NCBI GenBank assembly: GCA_029783825.1
Contig: JAREIK010005347.1
Location: 1-64,000 of the forward strand
Reading direction: 5' to 3'
DNA from: Sapria himalayana
Taxonomy: Eukaryota; Streptophyta; Magnoliopsida; Malpighiales; Rafflesiaceae
Length of the DNA stretch: 64,000 nucleotides
Under the pieces are notes generated by a model that worked only from the letters and a program-made list of their open reading frames with translations, searched no databases and was not told where the DNA came from. The position numbers were made by a program, and so were the translations under genes. How positions within the stretch are numbered: the first letter of the stretch is position 1; each line of letters starts with the position of its first letter. Below, one piece after another: positions 25,101 through 39,179 of the stretch.

Positions 25101-28100
25101 TTGGGGTTAATGAGTATATAGATTTATATGTTTACACATTTAGGTGTTTATAGGTTTTATTTAATCAATGAAATAACAAAAAATTAATTTTAATGAATTT
25201 TCGTGATTTTCAAAGGTTATAACCTTTGAAAATATAATATTTTTTTAATAGTCCTAAAATATGAATACAATACTTAGTTATAATAATCTTAATAATTATA
25301 TTTGATGTAAATTCAATATAAAAAATTTTATTAATATATATTATTTTGATCATCAAAAAATAAATTAATAAACTATTATTAATAATATAGATATTAATTA
25401 AAATATATTTGTAGAACCCAAAATAATTCAAAATCAAAGTAAATTATATTACTAAATAAAATTATAAATTTTTGAAATTTTGTTTATTTTTATAAGCTTA
25501 TATCTTTTTTCATAAAAAATAATTTATTTAAATTATATGTCTCACTCATTATTTATTTTGTAATTAATATTTCTATAAAAATAAACTAAAAAATAATTAA
25601 AATGAATATTTAAAATTATAATGAAAACAAATAAAAATGAGATTTATTATTTATTATTTAGGTTATATAGGTTTAATGGTTTAAGTATTTAGGGGGTTTT
25701 GGGGTTATGAGTCTAGCGATCTAAATGTTTAGGCATTTAGTGGTTTATAAGTTTTATTTAAATAATAAAATAATAAAAAAATTATTTTTGTGATTTTTTA
25801 TCATTTTTGAAGGTTATAACCTTTGAAAATATAATAATTTTTAAATTTTTTTTCAAATGTAAATATAATATTTAGTTATAGTAATCTTAATAATTATAAG
25901 ACATTTAAATTACATATAAGTAATTTTATGGTTATATATTATAAAATCGATCAAATAATAAATTAATAATCTATTCTTAATAAGATTGATAGTAATTAAA
26001 ATATATTTGCAAACCCTATATATAATGATTGAAAATCAAAGTACAATATATTACTAAATAATACTTTTTTGTTTTTAAATTTTAATTTTTTTATATGCTT
26101 ATATTTTTTTTTGATTAAAAATAAATTATTAAAATTATATTTGTCTCGCTCATTATTTATTTTGTAAATAATATTTATACGAAAAATAAACTAATAAATA
26201 ATTAAAATGAATACAAATTAAAATGAGATTTATGATTTATTATATGTGGTATACCGGTTTAATTTTTTGATTATTAAGAAGTTTTTTCATTTAGGAGTTT
26301 ATCAATTTATGTTTTTAGGTATTTAGTAGTTTATAGGTTTTATTTATATAATAAAAATAAAAAATTTTTTTTTTAAAATTTTTTTTGATTATCAAAGGTT
26401 ATAAACTTGAAAATAAAAATAATTTTTAAAATTTTTTGAAATATGAATACTTTGTATAATTATATTAATCTCACTAATTATATATCATATAAATTCAATC
26501 TAAACAATTTTAATGATAGATATTATAATAATGATCAAAAATTAAATTAATAAACTATTATTAATAATATAAATATTAATTAAAATATATTTACATAACA
26601 CAAAATGATTCAAAATCAAATCAAAATATATTACTAAATAATAATATTTAATTTTTAAATTTATCCTTCTTTTTATAAGCTTATATTTTTTTAATTAAAA
26701 ATAAATTATTTAAATAATATTTGTCTTACTCTAAATTTATTTTGTAATTAATTTTTCTAAATAATTAAACTATAAATAATTAAAATGAATATATAAAATT
26801 ATAATAAATAGAAATAAAAATCAGAATTATTATTTATTAAGTAGTATATAGATGTTAAAATGTTTATATATTTAAGGGTTTCGGGGTTTATGAGCTTACT
26901 AATTTAAGTAAGTAAGCATTTAATGGTCTATAGGTTTTTATTTAAAAAATAAAATAACTAAAAATTTATTTTTATTATTTTTTCTCATTTTTTAATATTA
27001 TAACCTTTTAAAATATAATAATTTTTATATTCTTTTCAAAAGTGAATACAATATTTATTTATAATAATCATAAGAATTATATATCATATAAATTCAATAT
27101 AAACAATTTTATTGATTGATATTCTAATAATTATCAAAAAATAAATAAAAAATCTATTATGAATAAGATTGATATTACTTAAAATATAATATCAAAACCT
27201 AAAATGATTCAAAATCAAAGCAAAATATTTTACTAAATAATAATTATATGTTTTTAAATTTTTATTCTTTTTATAAGCTTATCAATTTTTTGATGAAAAA
27301 TAATTTTTATAAATTATATTTTTAACTCATAATTTATTTTATAATTAATACATATTTAAAAATAAAAAACTAAACAATCAAAATGAATTTTTCAAATTAT
27401 AATCAAAACAAATAAAAATGAAATTTATTAATTATTATTTAGTGTATACCGATTTAAAGGATTATCTATATAGGGGTATCAAGATTTTAGTAGTTTAGTG
27501 ATTTCAAAGCTTAGGCATTTAGTGGTGTATAGTTTTTATTTAAACAATAGAATAACAAAAAAATATATTTATTTTTTCAAATTTTCAAAGGTTATAACCT
27601 TTGAAAATATAATAATTTTAAATTTTTCTTTAAAAGTGAATACATTATATAGTTATAATAATCATTATATTTATATATAATATAAATTCAATATAAACAT
27701 ATTTATTGATAAATATTCTAATAATGATGAAAAAATAACTTAATAATCTAATATTAATAAGATAGATATCAATTAAAATATATTTACAAAACCTAAAATG
27801 ATTCAAAAGTAAAGCAAAATATATTACGATACAATAATTTTTTGTTTTGAAATTTTTTTTTCTTTTAAAAAGTTTATCTATAATCTTTCGATGAAAAAAA
27901 ATTTATATAAATTATATTTGTGTAACTCTTAATTATTTTATAATTAATATTTATATAAAAATAAACAAATAAATAATTAAAATGAATATTTAAAATTATA
28001 AATAAAAAATGTGATTTATTATTTATTATTTAGGGTATACCAGTCTAATTTAAATTAGATCTGTCTTACTAATAATTTATTTTATATTTAATATTTCTAT

Positions 28101-28921
28101 AAAAATAAATTGAAAATTAATTAAAATAAAAATTTAAAATTATACTAAATAAAAATTAAAATGATATAAATGATTTATTATTAATATATACTAGTTTAAT
28201 GGTTTAAGTATTTAGAGGTTTTGTATTTTAAGAGTTTAGCGATTTAGGTTTTTAGGCATTTAGAGGTTTATAGGTTTTATTTAATCAAAAAAATAATATA
28301 AAATTATTTTGTAATTTTTTCTCATTTTCATAGGTTATAGCCTTTGAAAATATAATAATATTTAAAATTTGTTGAAATATGAATACAATATTTTGTTATG
28401 ATAATATTAGTAATTATATATGATATAAATTCAATATAAAAAATTTTATTGATAGATATTATAATAATGATCAAAAATTAAATTAATAAACTACTAATAA
28501 TAAGATAGATATTATTTAAAAAATATTTACAAAACCCAAATTGATTCAAAATTAAAGTAAAATATATTACTGTATAATAATTTTTATTTTTTAAATTTTT
28601 ATTTCTTTTATAAGCATATATATTTTTTTTGATTAAAAATAGATTATTTAAATTATTTTTGTTGCACTCTTAATTTATTTTATAATAAATATTTTATAAA
28701 AATGAACTAATAAATAATTAAAATTAATATTTAAAACTATAATAAATAGAAATTAAAATTAGATTTATTAATTATTATGTATTATATAGCAGTTTAATGG
28801 TTAATGTATTTAGGTATTACGAGGTTTAGGTGTTTATTTATTTAATTGTGTATGCATTTAGTGGATTATAGGTTTTATTTAAAAAATAAAATAACAAAAA
28901 ATTTATTTTTATTACTTTTTG

Positions 28922-28953
28922 ATATTTTCAAAGGTTATAACCTTTGAAAATAT
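28922..28953. repeat. Perfect 32-bp palindrome in satellite
   Basis: The half-site ATATTTTCAAAGGTTA is followed immediately by its exact reverse complement. The same 32-bp perfect form is at 41841-41872 and 58151-58182. Most other units keep 24-28 bp with zero to three mismatches. Confidence 0.9.
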
Positions 28954-30435
28954 AATAATTTTTAAATTTTTTTCATAAGTGAATTCAATATTTAGTTATA
29001 ATAATCATTATATTTATATATCATATAAATTCAACAAAAAATATTTTTGTGATAAATATTCTAATAATGATCAAAAAATAAATTAATAAACAATTATTAA
29101 TAAGATGGATATCAATTAAAATATAATTACAAAATATAAAATGATTCATAAGCAAAGCAAAATATATTGCTATATAATAATTTTTTGTTTTTAAATTTTT
29201 TTTTATTTTAAAAAGTCTATCTATATTTTTTTGATTAAAAATAATTTACATAAATTATATTTGTCTAACTCATAATTTTTTAATGAATATTTATATAAAA
29301 ATAAAATATTAATAATTAAAATGAATATTAGAAATTATAATGAAAAAAAATGAGATTTATTATTTATTATTTATGGTATACCAGTTTAATTTATGTTATA
29401 TCTGTCTCACTAATCATTTATTTTGTATTTAATATTTCTATAAATATAAACTGATAAATATTTAAAATAAAAAATAAAATTATACTGAATAAAAATTAAA
29501 ATGAGATTTATGATTGATTATTAATGTATACTAGTTTAATGGTTTAAGTATTTTGAGTTATTGTCGTTTAGGAGTTTAGCATTTTATGTTTTTAGGCATT
29601 TATGATTTATAGGTTTTATTTAAACAATAAAAAAAATTTGTAATTTTTTGTCATTTTCAAATGTTATAACCTTTAAAAATTTAATAATATTTTAAATTTT
29701 TTTGAAATTTTAATACAATATTTAGTTATAATAATTTTAATAATTCTATATCATATAAAATAAATATAAACAATTTTATTGATAGATATTATAATATTGA
29801 TCAAAAATTAAATTAATAAACTATTTATAATACGATAGATATTATTTAAAAAAAATTTACAAAACCCTAATTGATTCAAAATTAAAGTAAAATATATTAG
29901 TTGATAATAATTTTTAATTTTTAATGATACTTCTTTTATACATTTTTTAAAACTGTATATATATTTTTTGATTAAAAATAAATTATTTAAATTATATGTG
30001 TGGCACTCATAATTTATTTTGAAAAAAAAAATTCTATAAAAATAAACTAATAAATAATTAAAATGAAGATTTAAAATAATAATTAATTGAAATAAAAATT
30101 AAATTTATTAATTATTAAGTAGTATATAAGAGTTTAATGGTTTATGTATTTAGACATTACGAGGTTTAAAAGTTTACTGATATATCTGTGTATGCATTTA
30201 GTGGTTTATAGGTTATATTTAAAAAATAAAATAACAAAACATTTATTTTTATTATTTTTTCATATTTCCAAAGGTTATAATCTTTGAAAATATAATAATT
30301 TTTAAATTTTTTTCAAAAGTGAATTCAATATTTAGTTAAAATAATCATTATATTTATATATAATATAAATTCAATATAAACAATTTTATTGATAAATATT
30401 CTAATAATGATCAAAAAACAAATTAATAAACAATT

Positions 30436-30481
30436 ATTAATAAGATAGATATCAATTAAAAAAAAGATAGATATCAATTAA
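30436..30481. repeat. 22-bp tandem duplication shared by two units
   Basis: AAGATAGATATCAATTAAAA occurs twice in tandem here. The same duplication, with extra point changes, is found in a second unit at about 31953-31996. A shared derived duplication marks these two units, about 1.5 kb apart, as recent relatives. Confidence 0.8.
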
Positions 30482-33299
30482 AATATAATTATAAAACCTA
30501 AAATGATTCTGAACAAAGAAAAATATATAACTATATAATAATTTTTTGTTTAGATATATTTTTTTATTTTAAAAAGTTTATTTATAATTTTTTGATGAAA
30601 AATAATATATATAAATTATATTTGTCTAACACAATTTATTTTGTAATCAATATGTATATATAAATAAACAAATAAATAATTAAAATTAATATTTAAAATT
30701 ATAATAAAAAAATATAATATTTATTTTTATTATTTAGGGATACCAGTCTAATTTAAATTAGATCTGTCTCACTAATAATTTAATTTATAATTAATATTTC
30801 TCTAGAAATAAACTGATAAATCATTAAAATAAAAATTTAAAATTATAATGAATAAAAATTAAAATGAGATTTATGATTTATTATTAATGTATACCAGTTT
30901 AATGGTTTAAGCCTTTTGAGCTTTTGTCATTTAAGAGTTTAGCAATTTATATTTTTTGGCTTTTAGTGCTTTATAGGATTTATTTTAAAAATAAAATAAC
31001 AAAAAAATATATTTTTATTATTTTTTGATATTTTTAAAGTTTATAACGTTTCAAAATATAATAATTTTTAAATTTTTTTAGAAAGTGAATACAATCTTTA
31101 GTTATAATAATATTAATAATTATATATCATATAATTTCAATATAAACAATTATATTGATAAATATTCTAATAATGATCAAAAAATAAAATAATAATCTAT
31201 TATTAATAAGATAGATATCAATTAATATATAATTACAAAACCTAAAATGATTCAGAAGCAAAGCAAAATATATTACTATATAATAATTTGTTGCTTTGAA
31301 ATTTTTTTTTCTTTTTAAAAGTTTATCCTTAATTTTTTGATGAAAAACAATTTATATAAATTATATTTGTCTAACTCAATTTATTTTGTAATTAATTTTT
31401 ATATATAAATAAACAAATAATTAATTAAAATGAATATATAAAATTTTAATGAAAAAAAAATGAGATTTATTATTTATTATTTAGGGATACTGATTTAATT
31501 TAAATTAGATTTGTCTCACTAATAATTTATTTTGTAATTAATATTTTTATAAAATTAAACTGATAAATAATTAAAATAAAAATTTAAAATTATACTGAAT
31601 AAAAATTAAAATAAGATTTCTGATTTATTATTAATCAATACCAGTTTATTTGAATAAGTATTTAGAGGTTTTGTCGTTTAGTAATTTATCAATTTATGCT
31701 TTTAGGCTTTTAGTGGTTTATAGGTGTTATTTAAAAAATAAAATAACAATAAAAATATTTTTTTATTTTTTAATATTTTCAAATGTTATAACCTTTCAAA
31801 ATATAATAATTTTTAAATTTTTTTCAAAAGTGAATATAATCTTTAGTTATAATAATAATTATATTTATATATCATATAAATTCAATATAAATAATTTTAT
31901 TGATATATTTTCTAATAATTATCAAAAAATAAATTAAATATCTATTATTAATAACATAGATTTCAATTAAAAAAAAGATAGATATCAATTAAAATAGAAT
32001 TATAAAACCTAAAATGATTCAGAATCAAAGAAAAATAAATTACTAATAATAATTTTTTATTTAGAAATTTTTTTTTTCTGTTAAAAAGTTTATTTATAAT
32101 TTGTTGATGAAAAATAATATATATAAATTATATTTGTCTAACTCAATTTATTTTGTAATTAATATTTATATATAAATAAACAAATAAATAATTACAATGA
32201 ATATTTATAATTATAATTAAAAAAAAATGTGTTTTTTTATTTATTATTTAGGGTATACAGGTTTAATTTAAATTAGATCTATCTAACTAATAATTTATTT
32301 GGTAAAATAATATTTCTATAAAAATAAAATAATAAATAATTAAAATAAAAATTTAAATTAATCTGAATAAAAATTAAAATTAAATTTATGTTTTATTATT
32401 AAGGTATACCAGTTTAATTGTTTAAGTATTTAGAGGTTTTGTCATTTATGAGTTGAGTGATTTATGTTTTTAGGCATTTAGTGGTTTATAGGTTTTATTT
32501 AAATAATAAAATAACAAAAAAAAATTTTGTAATTTTTTCTCATTTTCATAGGTCATAACCTTTGAAAATATAATAATATTAAACATTTTTTAAAATATGA
32601 ATATAATATTTAGTTATAATAATATTAATAATTATATATCATATAAATTCAATATAAACAATTTTATTCATAGATATTATATTAATGATCAAAAATTAAA
32701 TTAATAAACAATTAATAATAAGATAGATATTAAATAAAAAATATTTACAAAACCCAAATTGATTCAAAATTTAAGTAAAATATATTACTTAATAATATTT
32801 TTTAATTTTTAAATTTTTATTTATTATATAAGCGTAAATATTTTTATTAATTAAAAAAAATAATTTAAATTATATTTCTCACACTCATAATTTATTTTGT
32901 AATAAATATTTCTATAGAAATAAGTTAATAAATAATTAAAATAAAAATTTAAAATTATATAAAATAGAAATAAAAATTAGATTTATTAATTATTAAGTAG
33001 TATATAATGATTTAATGGTTTATGTATTTAGGCATTACGAGTTTTAAAAGTTTATTGATTTAACTATGTATGTATTTAGTGGTTATAGATTTTATTTAAA
33101 TAATAAATAAACAAAAAAATTATTTTTATTATTTTTTGATATTTTCAAATGTTATAACCTTTGAAAATATAATAAATTTCACATTTTTATCAAAAGTGAA
33201 TTCAATATTTAGTTATTATAATCATTATATTTATATTTCATATAAATTCAATATAAATAATTTATTGATAAATATTCTAATAATGATCAAAAAATAAAT

Positions 33300-33345
33300 T
33301 AATAATCTATTATTGATAAAAATAATCTATTATTAATAAGATAGA
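33300..33345. repeat. Short tandem duplication in a satellite unit
   Basis: AATAATCTATTATT is repeated with a few changed bases, about 22 bp apart. It is a private marker of this unit. Confidence 0.65.
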
Positions 33346-36300
33346 TATCAATTAAAATATAATTACAAAACCTAAAATGATTCAGAAGGTAAGAAAAATA
33401 TATAATACTATATAATAAATTTTTATTTTGAAAAATTTCCTTTTTTTTATAAGTTTATCTATATTTTTTGATTAAAAATAATTTATATAAATTATATTTG
33501 TCTAACTCAAAATTTATATTGTAATTAATATTTAATAAAAATAAATGAATAAATAATTAAAATGAATATTTTAAATTATAAAAAAAAATAATATTGAGAT
33601 TTATTATTTATTATTTAGGGTATACCAGTTTAAAAGGATTATCTATTTATGGTTTTCGAGATTTTGGAGTTATTGACTTAAGTGTTTAGGAATTTAGTAG
33701 TTTATAGGATTTATATAAACAATGAAATAACAAAAAAATTATTTTTGATATTTTCTCACATTTTCAAAGTTTATAACCTTTGAAAATATAATAATTTTAA
33801 ATTTTTTTAAAAATGTGAATACAATATTTAGTAATAAGAATCATTATAATTATATATAATATAAAATAAATATAAACAATTTTATTGATAGATATGATAT
33901 CAATTATCAAAAAATAAATTAATATGTTATTATTAATATGATAGATATAAATTAAAATATAATTGCAAAGCCTAAAATTAATCAAAATCAAAGAAAAATT
34001 TATTACCAAATAATAATTATTGTTTTTTAGTTTTTGCTTCTTTTTATAAGCTAATATATTTTTGACGAAAAATAAATTATTTAAATTATATTTAAGATTT
34101 ATGAATTTAAAGTTTTAAGTATTTAGGGGCTTTTGTGTTTAGGAGTTTATAGATTTAAGTGTTTAGGAATTTAGTGGTCTATAAGTTTTATTTAAACAAT
34201 GATATAACAAAAAATTTTTTTTTATTTTTTTTCTAATTTTTGAAGGTTATAACCTTTGAAAATATAAAAATTTAAAAATTTTTTTCAAATGTAAATATAA
34301 TATTTAGTTTTAATAATCTTAATAAATATAAGTCATTTAAATTCAATATAAATAATCACCTTGCTAGATTTTATAATAATGATCAATAAATATATTAATA
34401 AACTATTATTAATAAGATAGATATTATTTTAAAAATATTTTCAAAATCTAAATTAATTCAAAATCAAAGTATATATTACTAAATAATAATTTTTTTTAAT
34501 ATTTTGCTTTTTTTATAAGTTTATATTTTTGTTATTATAAATAAATTATTTAAATTATATTTGTCTTCCTCATAATTTATATTGTAATTTATAATTCTAT
34601 AAAAATAAACTAATAAATAATTAAAATAAATATTTAAAATTATAATGAATACAAATAAAACTGAGATTTATTATTTATTATTCATGATATACATGTTTAA
34701 TGGATTAAGTATTTAGGTGTTTTGGGGCTTAGTCATTTAATTGTTTATGCCTTAAGTTATTTTATCTAATTTTTGAAGATTATAACCTTTGAAAATATTA
34801 GATTTTTTAATTTTTTTTTAAAATGTGAATATAATATTTAGTTATAATAATCTTGTTAATTATATATAATGTAAAATCTATATAAACAATTTTATTAATA
34901 GATATTATAATAATGATCAATAAATAAATTAATAAATTATTATTAATTAGAATGATATAAATTAAAATATAATTGCAAAATCTAAATTTATTCAAAACTA
35001 AATTAAAATAAGTTACTAAATAATAATATTTTGTCTTAAAAATTTCGCCTCTTTTTTTTGATCTTATATTTTTTTGACGAAAAATAAATTATTTATATTA
35101 TATCTGTCTAACTAATAATTTATTTTGTGATTAATATTTCTATAAAAATAAACTGATAAATAATTAAAATGAGTATTTAAAATTATAATGAATACTAATA
35201 AAAAAGAGATTTATTATTTATTATTCAGAGTATACTAATTTAATGGCTTATATATTTATGGGCTTCGGGGTTTAGAAGTTTAGTCATTAATAATTTAGGT
35301 ATTTTGTGGTTTATAGATTTTATTTAAAAAATCTAATAACAAAAAATTAATTTTTGTATTTTTTTTATCTTAAAAGGTTATATCCTTTTAAACTTAATAA
35401 TTTTTAAATTTCTTTAAAATATGAAAATATTATTTTGTTATAATAATCTAAAAAATCATATATTATGTAAATTCAATATAATTAATTTTTTTAGATATTA
35501 TGATGATGATAATAAAATAAATTAATAAACTATTATTAAAAACATAGATATTAAATAAAATTATTTGCAAACCCTAAAATGATTCAAAATCAAAGTAAAA
35601 TATATTAATAAGATAACTATTAAATAAAATAAATATTAATAATATAAAATATATTGGTTTAAAAGATTATATATTTTGGAGTTTTGGGATTTAAGAATTT
35701 AGTGATTTAAGTGTTTAGGCATTTAGTAGTTTATAGGTTTTATTTAAAAAATAAAATAACAAAAAAACTTTTTTTCTTATTTGTTCTCATTTATGAAGGA
35801 TATAATCTTTGAAACTATAACAATTTTTAAATTTTTATTATATGTGAATACTATATTTAGTTATGATAATCTTAATAATTATATATCATGTAAATTCAAT
35901 ATAAACAATTATATTGAAATATATTATATTAATGATCAAAAAATAAATTAATAAACTATTATTAATGAGATAGATATTATTTTAAATATATTTGCAAAAT
36001 GTAAATTTATTCAAGATCAAAGTAATATATTTTACAAAATAATACTTTCTTTCATGTTTTGCTTCTTTTTATAAGTTTATATTTTTTGTTATTAAAAGTA
36101 AATTATTTAATTTATATTTGTGTTCCTCATTATTTATTTTTAATTTATAATTACATAAAATAAACTAATAAATAATTAAAATGAATATTTAAAATTAGAA
36201 TGAATACAAATAATATTGAGATATATTATTTATTATTCATGATATACTAGTTTAATGGTTTTAGTATTTGGGCATTTTGGGATTTAGTGATTAAGTGTAT

Positions 36301-38334
36301 AGGCTTTAAGTGATCTATAGTTTTTAATTAAAGAATGAAAAATAAAACATTTAATTTTTTGATTTTTTATAATTTTTGAAAGTTATAACCTTTGAAAATA
36401 TAATAATTTTTAATTTTTTTAAATGTGAATATAATATAGATTAATAATAATCTTAATAATTATATATAATGTAAACTCAATATAAATAATTTTATTAATA
36501 GATAATATAATAATGATCAATAAAAAATTAATAAACTATTATTAATAAGTATGATATAAATTATAATATAATTACAAAATCCAAAATGATTCAAAATAAA
36601 AATAAAATATATTACTAAATAATAAATTTTTGTTTTTAAAATTATGCCTCTTTTTATATGGATATATATTTTTTTTGATGAAAAATAAATTATTTAAATT
36701 AGATCTGTCTCACTAATAATTTTTTTTGTAATTAATATTTATATAAAAATAAACTTATAAATAATTAAAATAAAAATTTAAAATTATACATAATAAAAAT
36801 TAAATTGAGATTTATGATTTTTTATTAATGTACAACTATTTAATGGTTTATGTATTTAGAGGTTTTATCATTTAAAAGTTTAGCAATTTATGTTTTTAGG
36901 CATTTAGTGGCTTATAGGTTTTATTTAAATAATAAAATAACAAAAAAAAATTTGTAATTTTTTCTCATTTTCATAGGTTATAACCTTTGAAAATATAATA
37001 ATATTTAAAATTTTTTGAAATGTGAATACAATATTTAGTTATAAATAATATTAATAATTATATATCATATAAATTCAATATAAACAATTTTATTATTTGA
37101 TAATAGAATAATGATCAAAATTTAAATTAATAAACTTTTAATAAAAAGATTGATATTAATTAATAAATAATTACAAAACACAAATTTATTCAAAATTAAA
37201 TTAAAATATATTACTGGATAATAATTTTTAATTTTTTATTTTTTACTCCTTTTATAAGCATATATTTTTTTGATTAAAAATAAATTAATTAAAATATATA
37301 AGTTGCACTCATAATTTAATTTATAATAAATATTTTTAATAAAATAAACTAATAAATAATTAAAATGAATATTTAAAATTATAATAAATAGAAATAAAAA
37401 TTAGATTTATTATTTATTAAGTAGTATATAGCGGTTTAATGGTTTATGTATTTTGGCATTATGAGGATAAAAAGTTTACTGATTTAATTGTGTATGCATT
37501 TAGTGGTTTATAGGGTTTATTAAATAAATAAAATAATAAAAATTTTATTTTATTAGTTTTTGATATTTTCAAAGGCTATAACCTTTGAAAATATAATAAT
37601 TTTTATATTTTTTTAAATGTGAATACAAGATTTAGTTATAATAATCATTATATTTATATATCATATAAATTCAATATAAACAATTTTATTGATAACTATT
37701 CTAATAATGATCAAATAATAAATAAATAATCTATTATTAAAAAGCTAGATATCAATTAAAATATAATTAAAAAACCTAAAATGATTCAGAAGAAAAGCAA
37801 AATATATTACTATATAATAATTTTTTGTTTTGAAATTTTTTTTTCTTTTAAAAGTTTTATCAAAAATTTTTTGATTAAAAATAATTTATATAAATTATAT
37901 TTGTCCAACTCAATTTATTTTGTAATTAATATTTATATTTAAATAAACAAATAAATAATTAAAATAAATAATAAAAATTATAATGAAAAAAAATGAGATT
38001 TATTATTTATTATTTAGATATACTTGTATAATTTAAATTATATCTGTCTCACTAATAATTCATTTTGTAATTAATATTTCTAAAAATAAATTGATAAATA
38101 ATTAAAATAAAAATTTAAAATTATACTGAATAAAAATTAAAATGAGATTTATGATTTAATATTAATGTTTTCCAGTTTAATGATTTAGTATTTAGAGGTT
38201 ATGTCGTTAGGTGTTTAGCTATTTATTTTTTTAGGCTTTTAGTGGTTTATAGGTTTTATTTAAAAAAATAAAAAACAAAAAAAATTTCTATATTTTTTTA
38301 TCATTTTCATAGGTTAAAATATTTGAAAATATAA

Positions 38335-38780
38335 CACAATAGTGATATATTTTCATAGGTTAATATATTTATTAAAATCTCTATAAAAAATACTCAATTA
38401 TGCATAACACAAAAGTGAATACATACAAAATATCTCAAAAAAGTTAGTAAATAAAATGTCAAATAATAATTCAAGAAAAAGAAATAATCATTATAATTCA
38501 CTACTAACTTGCATGGGGACATTACCATATAGGTTCTCGTTTCTTGGTGAGCATGAATAATATACAATTAATTTATTTTCAAACACAATAGAAAATCACT
38601 TAAAAAAAGCTCAATGATTGGAGTTTCTAGTAAAAGTTTGCTGTGTTTGAATTATAAGTTAGAAAAGACTAACATGGTAGTTGATGAACAAAGCCATGAG
38701 ATTGAGCATGATGTAATCAATAAGCTTCAATATCTACAAAAAGAACATATCAAACAAGACTAGTCCAAGATTTAATTTCT
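38335..38780. other. Unassigned non-satellite DNA, left edge of island
   Basis: Satellite homology stops just right of a palindrome (38306-38331). A second short copy of TTTCATAGGTTA at about 38351-38362 lies immediately inside the island, which looks like a templated duplication at the breakpoint. The remainder is AT-rich but not satellite, with no frame of useful length. CACTACTAAC at 38499 resembles a CACTA terminus superficially but is not a convincing match to the right end at 40398. I recognise no family. Confidence 0.5.
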
Positions 38781-39120
38781 ATTTCATTGATATAATATGT
38801 CATTGAAGGAAATATTCTGAAAGATTATGACATAAGGGAGTTACACAATGTCCAGTGCCACAATAATGTTGATTCTAGAAGATTCTAGAAGATTCTAGAA
38901 TATCCAAGCTAAGCTCAGCATTATGTTTAGGCCCAAATTCAATTGATGTTCTATAATTTTTAATGTTTGTTTGTTTTTTACAATATAAGAATATGACATA
39001 AGGCAGAATTGTCATAAGTAAAATATATCTATTTTTCATAAGGCAGAATTGTCATAAGACAGAATTTTTAATCTTTGGGTACTAGAGTGCACTCGAATTG
39101 TCATAAGTAAAATAAATTGG
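38781..39120. other. Promoter- or LTR-like segment with internal repeats
   Basis: This stretch contains three GATTCTAGAA decamers (separate entry). CATAAGGCAGAATTGTCATA occurs at about 38998 and again at 39039, and GTCATAAGTAAAATA occurs at about 39011 and 39101. A TATAAGAATATG element lies near 38983. The mixture of a clustered factor-binding site, TATA-like sequence and short direct repeats resembles a plant LTR or gene promoter, but I found no TG...CA boundary pair or target duplication. The assignment is tentative. Confidence 0.4.
38871..38900. promoter_or_regulatory. Heat-shock-element-like array (GATTCTAGAA x3)
   Basis: Three perfect tandem copies of GATTCTAGAA give six alternating GAA/TTC blocks at strict 5-bp spacing, from 38873 to 38900. 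This is the consensus for heat-shock factor binding (nGAAnnTTCn). Such elements are known in heat-responsive plant genes and in the LTRs of heat-activated Copia elements such as ONSEN. The arrangement is seen directly; any activity is inferred. Confidence 0.65.
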
Positions 39121-39179
39121 AGAAGAAATTAGCATTGAATCAGAGATAGAAATAAGAATTTTCAAATCACCACTTTCCT

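Larger units (their letters stand above)
18486..38334 (+). repeat. AT-rich ~600-bp satellite array, plus-strand units (about 34 units)
   Basis: Same satellite as 2131-15860 but in opposite orientation. Palindrome cores lie near 18600, 19190, 19512, 19836, 20437, 20967, 21622, 22212, 22815, 23562, 24095, 24622, 25217, 25812, 26397, 26998, 27593, 28338, 28938, 29660, 30272, 31042, 31788, 32550, 33152, 33773, 34248, 34778, 35378, 35812, 36387, 36982, 37577 and 38312. Octamer tracts precede each core. Extended units (710-780 bp) carry CTAATTTAAATTAGATCTGT. Unit types occur in repeating order, for example alternating extended and short forms at 27.6-30.3 kb. Open frames in this block (19660-19878, 25210-25437, 27498-27680, 31650-31937, 33797-34009, 34807-34995) are repeat-derived and low-complexity. 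No TE insertion was seen. Confidence 0.93.

Noticed and set aside
31650..31937. Several 60-95 codon frames within satellite (for example 6194-6433, 12649-12843, 19660-19878, 25210-25437, 33797-34009), some resembling each other.
   Set aside because: They translate the same satellite segment, are Ile/Asn/Lys/Tyr/Phe-rich with no domain, and are broken in most units. They are similar only because the DNA is a tandem repeat.
38499..38512. CACTACTAACTTGC as a possible left terminus of the CACTA element.
   Set aside because: It matches the right terminus (CACTACAACAAAA) at only about 8 of 13 positions, lacks subterminal repeats, and its flank (ATT) does not match the AAT after the right end.
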